DNA from: Bacteroidaceae bacterium
Lineage (GTDB): Bacteria; Bacteroidota; Bacteroidia; Bacteroidales; Bacteroidaceae
Direction: 5' to 3'
DNA: 8,408 bases
NCBI GenBank assembly: GCA_016284115.1
Contig: JAEEOD010000283.1
Location: forward strand, 1 to 8,408
Positions 7,988 through 8,408 of the stretch are shown one piece after another. The translations under genes and the position numbers were made by a program. Below the pieces are notes generated by a model. That model made no database searches. It was not told where the DNA came from and worked only from the letters and a program-made list of their open reading frames with translations. How positions within the stretch are numbered: the stretch's first letter is position 1; every line of letters starts with the position of its first letter.

Positions 7988-8062
7988 CCCCACTGCCTCA
8001 TTTCTCCTGGGTGTAATTATTAACTATTGATGCTATTTGTTTGGAAATCTGAGGCAGCGGGG
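7988..8062. repeat. Inverted repeat with 13-base arms, possible RNA stem
   Basis: CCCCACTGCCTCA (7988-8000) and TGAGGCAGCGGGG (8050-8062) are inverted repeats with one mismatch in DNA. In minus-strand RNA the mismatch becomes a G-U pair, giving 13 continuous pairs; in plus-strand RNA it is an A-C mismatch. After a two-base bulge (8048-8049) TTTC (8001-8004) can add four pairs with GAAA (8044-8047), leaving a loop of about 39 bases. The arms are clearly more G+C-rich than their surroundings. Neither side has an immediate T run, so it is not a typical intrinsic terminator. Confidence 0.6.
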
Positions 8063-8211
8063 CAGTAAACAACATATCTTTTCCATCCCTTAAATGCCAA
8101 AACTCAGAAACCTTGCACGTCGAAATGTTAAAAGTTTGTTAAATACAACCCTTCACTTCCCAATTGATGGGTTTGATGCTGTTCACGAAAGAATTCTATA
8201 GGAGTGAGTTC

Positions 8212-8280
8212 TAACAGCTGATATAATTGTTCGTATATATCCGTATGTAAGGAATGGATTCTTCATATTTCCAGCTGTTA
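8212..8280. repeat. Perfect 9-base inverted repeat TAACAGCTG/CAGCTGTTA
   Basis: TAACAGCTG (8212-8220) and CAGCTGTTA (8272-8280) are exact reverse complements separated by 51 bases. The spacing resembles that of the 7988-8062 repeat (49 bases between arms), which may or may not be coincidence. It could be a long-range RNA stem or a pair of protein sites. Confidence 0.45.
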
Positions 8281-8293
8281 TTTATTACTTATG

Positions 8294-8355
8294 TTGCATA
8301 ATTTACAACTAATTCTGCAATTATACAAATTTGCGTAACGCATTTTTGTATAATC
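8294..8355. promoter_or_regulatory. Cluster of ATTATACAA-like boxes
   Basis: Related boxes recur close together: TGCATAATTTACAA (8295-8308), TGCAATTATACAA (8316-8328), and, inverted, TTGTATAATC (8346-8355, reading GATTATACAA on the minus strand). The last two form the outer arms of the 33-bp palindrome. The first looks like a degenerate direct copy. Repeated related boxes suggest a multi-site operator, but the regulator is unknown and the region is A+T-rich. Confidence 0.3.
8321..8353. repeat. 33-bp imperfect palindrome (operator-like dyad)
   Basis: The sequence is symmetric about base 8337: TTATACAAA (8321-8329) mirrors TTTGTATAA (8345-8353), and TGCGT-A-ACGCA forms the core (8332-8342). 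Only the two T-T positions 8330-8331 against 8343-8344 break the symmetry. There is no T tract on either side, which makes a DNA-binding site likelier than a terminator, though it could also fold as a hairpin in RNA. It may control a gene beyond the right edge. Confidence 0.5.
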
Positions 8356-8408
8356 AGCTTATTTCTTTCTTGGCATCAAAATATAAATTTTTCCACTTAT
8401 TCCGTTTT

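Larger units (their letters stand above)
7902..8408. other. Long non-coding region without a convincing gene
   Basis: About 500 bases right of the ychF promoter carry no open frame of useful length on either strand; only peptides of about 12-15 codons occur. No tRNA or rRNA is recognised. The contents are the possible rightward promoter, the two long-spaced inverted repeats and the 33-bp palindrome listed separately. The stretch could contain a small RNA, or be the upstream control region of a gene starting beyond the right edge. I see no insertion-sequence ends, target duplication or CRISPR-type repeats. Confidence 0.6.

Noticed and set aside
8030..8068. 12-residue peptide frame spanning the right arm of the inverted repeat, and similar short frames at 8167-8214 and 8255-8302
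   Set aside because: They are too short to separate from chance, show no leader-peptide codon run such as repeated amino acids, and have no supporting promoter at proper distance.
8321..8353. Intrinsic terminator
   Set aside because: The hairpin has no T run following it on either strand and its stem is A+T-rich, so a terminator call is not supported.
8321..8353. XerCD dif site or CTnDOT-type attachment site
   Set aside because: The symmetry is continuous without the 11-6-11 arrangement of dif, and the GTAnnTTTGC core of CTnDOT-type sites is not present. No integrase or mobility gene is nearby.
7902..8408. 6S RNA, SRP RNA or tRNA gene in the long non-coding region
   Set aside because: I looked for conserved cores of these RNAs and found none. 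The stems present do not match their known layouts.

Overview
The window looks like a chromosomal housekeeping locus from a Bacteroidales bacterium (Bacteroides, Phocaeicola or Prevotella type). Four things point there: the protein sequences (a long LeuRS with a lineage-style insertion, and a lipoprotein of the type common in gut Bacteroides); the A+T-rich base composition; start codons without clear Shine-Dalgarno sites; and a promoter matching the Bacteroidetes form TTTG-N19-TAnnTTTG in front of ychF. The species cannot be fixed from the sequence alone.

Layout: at the left edge, the C-terminal part of nadA (quinolinate synthase) reads rightward and ends inside the 3' end of rdgB. From about 7850 down to 361 everything reads leftward as one compact run of six genes: ychF (ribosome-associated P-loop ATPase), lgt (prolipoprotein diacylglyceryl transferase), a lipoprotein glycosidase of family GH130, leuS (leucyl-tRNA synthetase), a YitT/DUF2179 membrane protein, and rdgB (non-canonical purine NTP pyrophosphatase). 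Three of the five junctions are 4-base ATGA overlaps. The other two gaps are 6 and 26 bases. This strongly suggests one transcription unit with translational coupling. No terminator is visible between rdgB and nadA, whose ends overlap by 12 bases.

Two gene starts were moved. The YchF reading frame can be extended to 7898, but the promoter lies inside that extension, so the ATG at 7826 is used. The YitT-family frame can be extended to 1970, but the ATG at 1901 gives an exact ATGA overlap with the leuS stop and removes a 23-residue hydrophilic tail.

The right-hand 500 bases (about 7902-8408) hold no convincing gene but are rich in symmetry. There is a 20-bp palindrome abutting the -33 box of the ychF promoter, a possible divergent promoter, a 13-bp-armed inverted repeat (7988-8062), a perfect 9-bp inverted repeat (8212-8280), and a 33-bp imperfect palindrome (8321-8353) with related ATTATACAA-like boxes. 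These could be operators or parts of a structured RNA; function cannot be settled from sequence.

I do not see a new multi-gene system here. The most interesting points are the solitary GH130 lipoprotein, whose active-site residues look hydrolytic rather than phosphorolytic, embedded directly after lgt in a core operon, and the unexplained dyad-rich region upstream of ychF.
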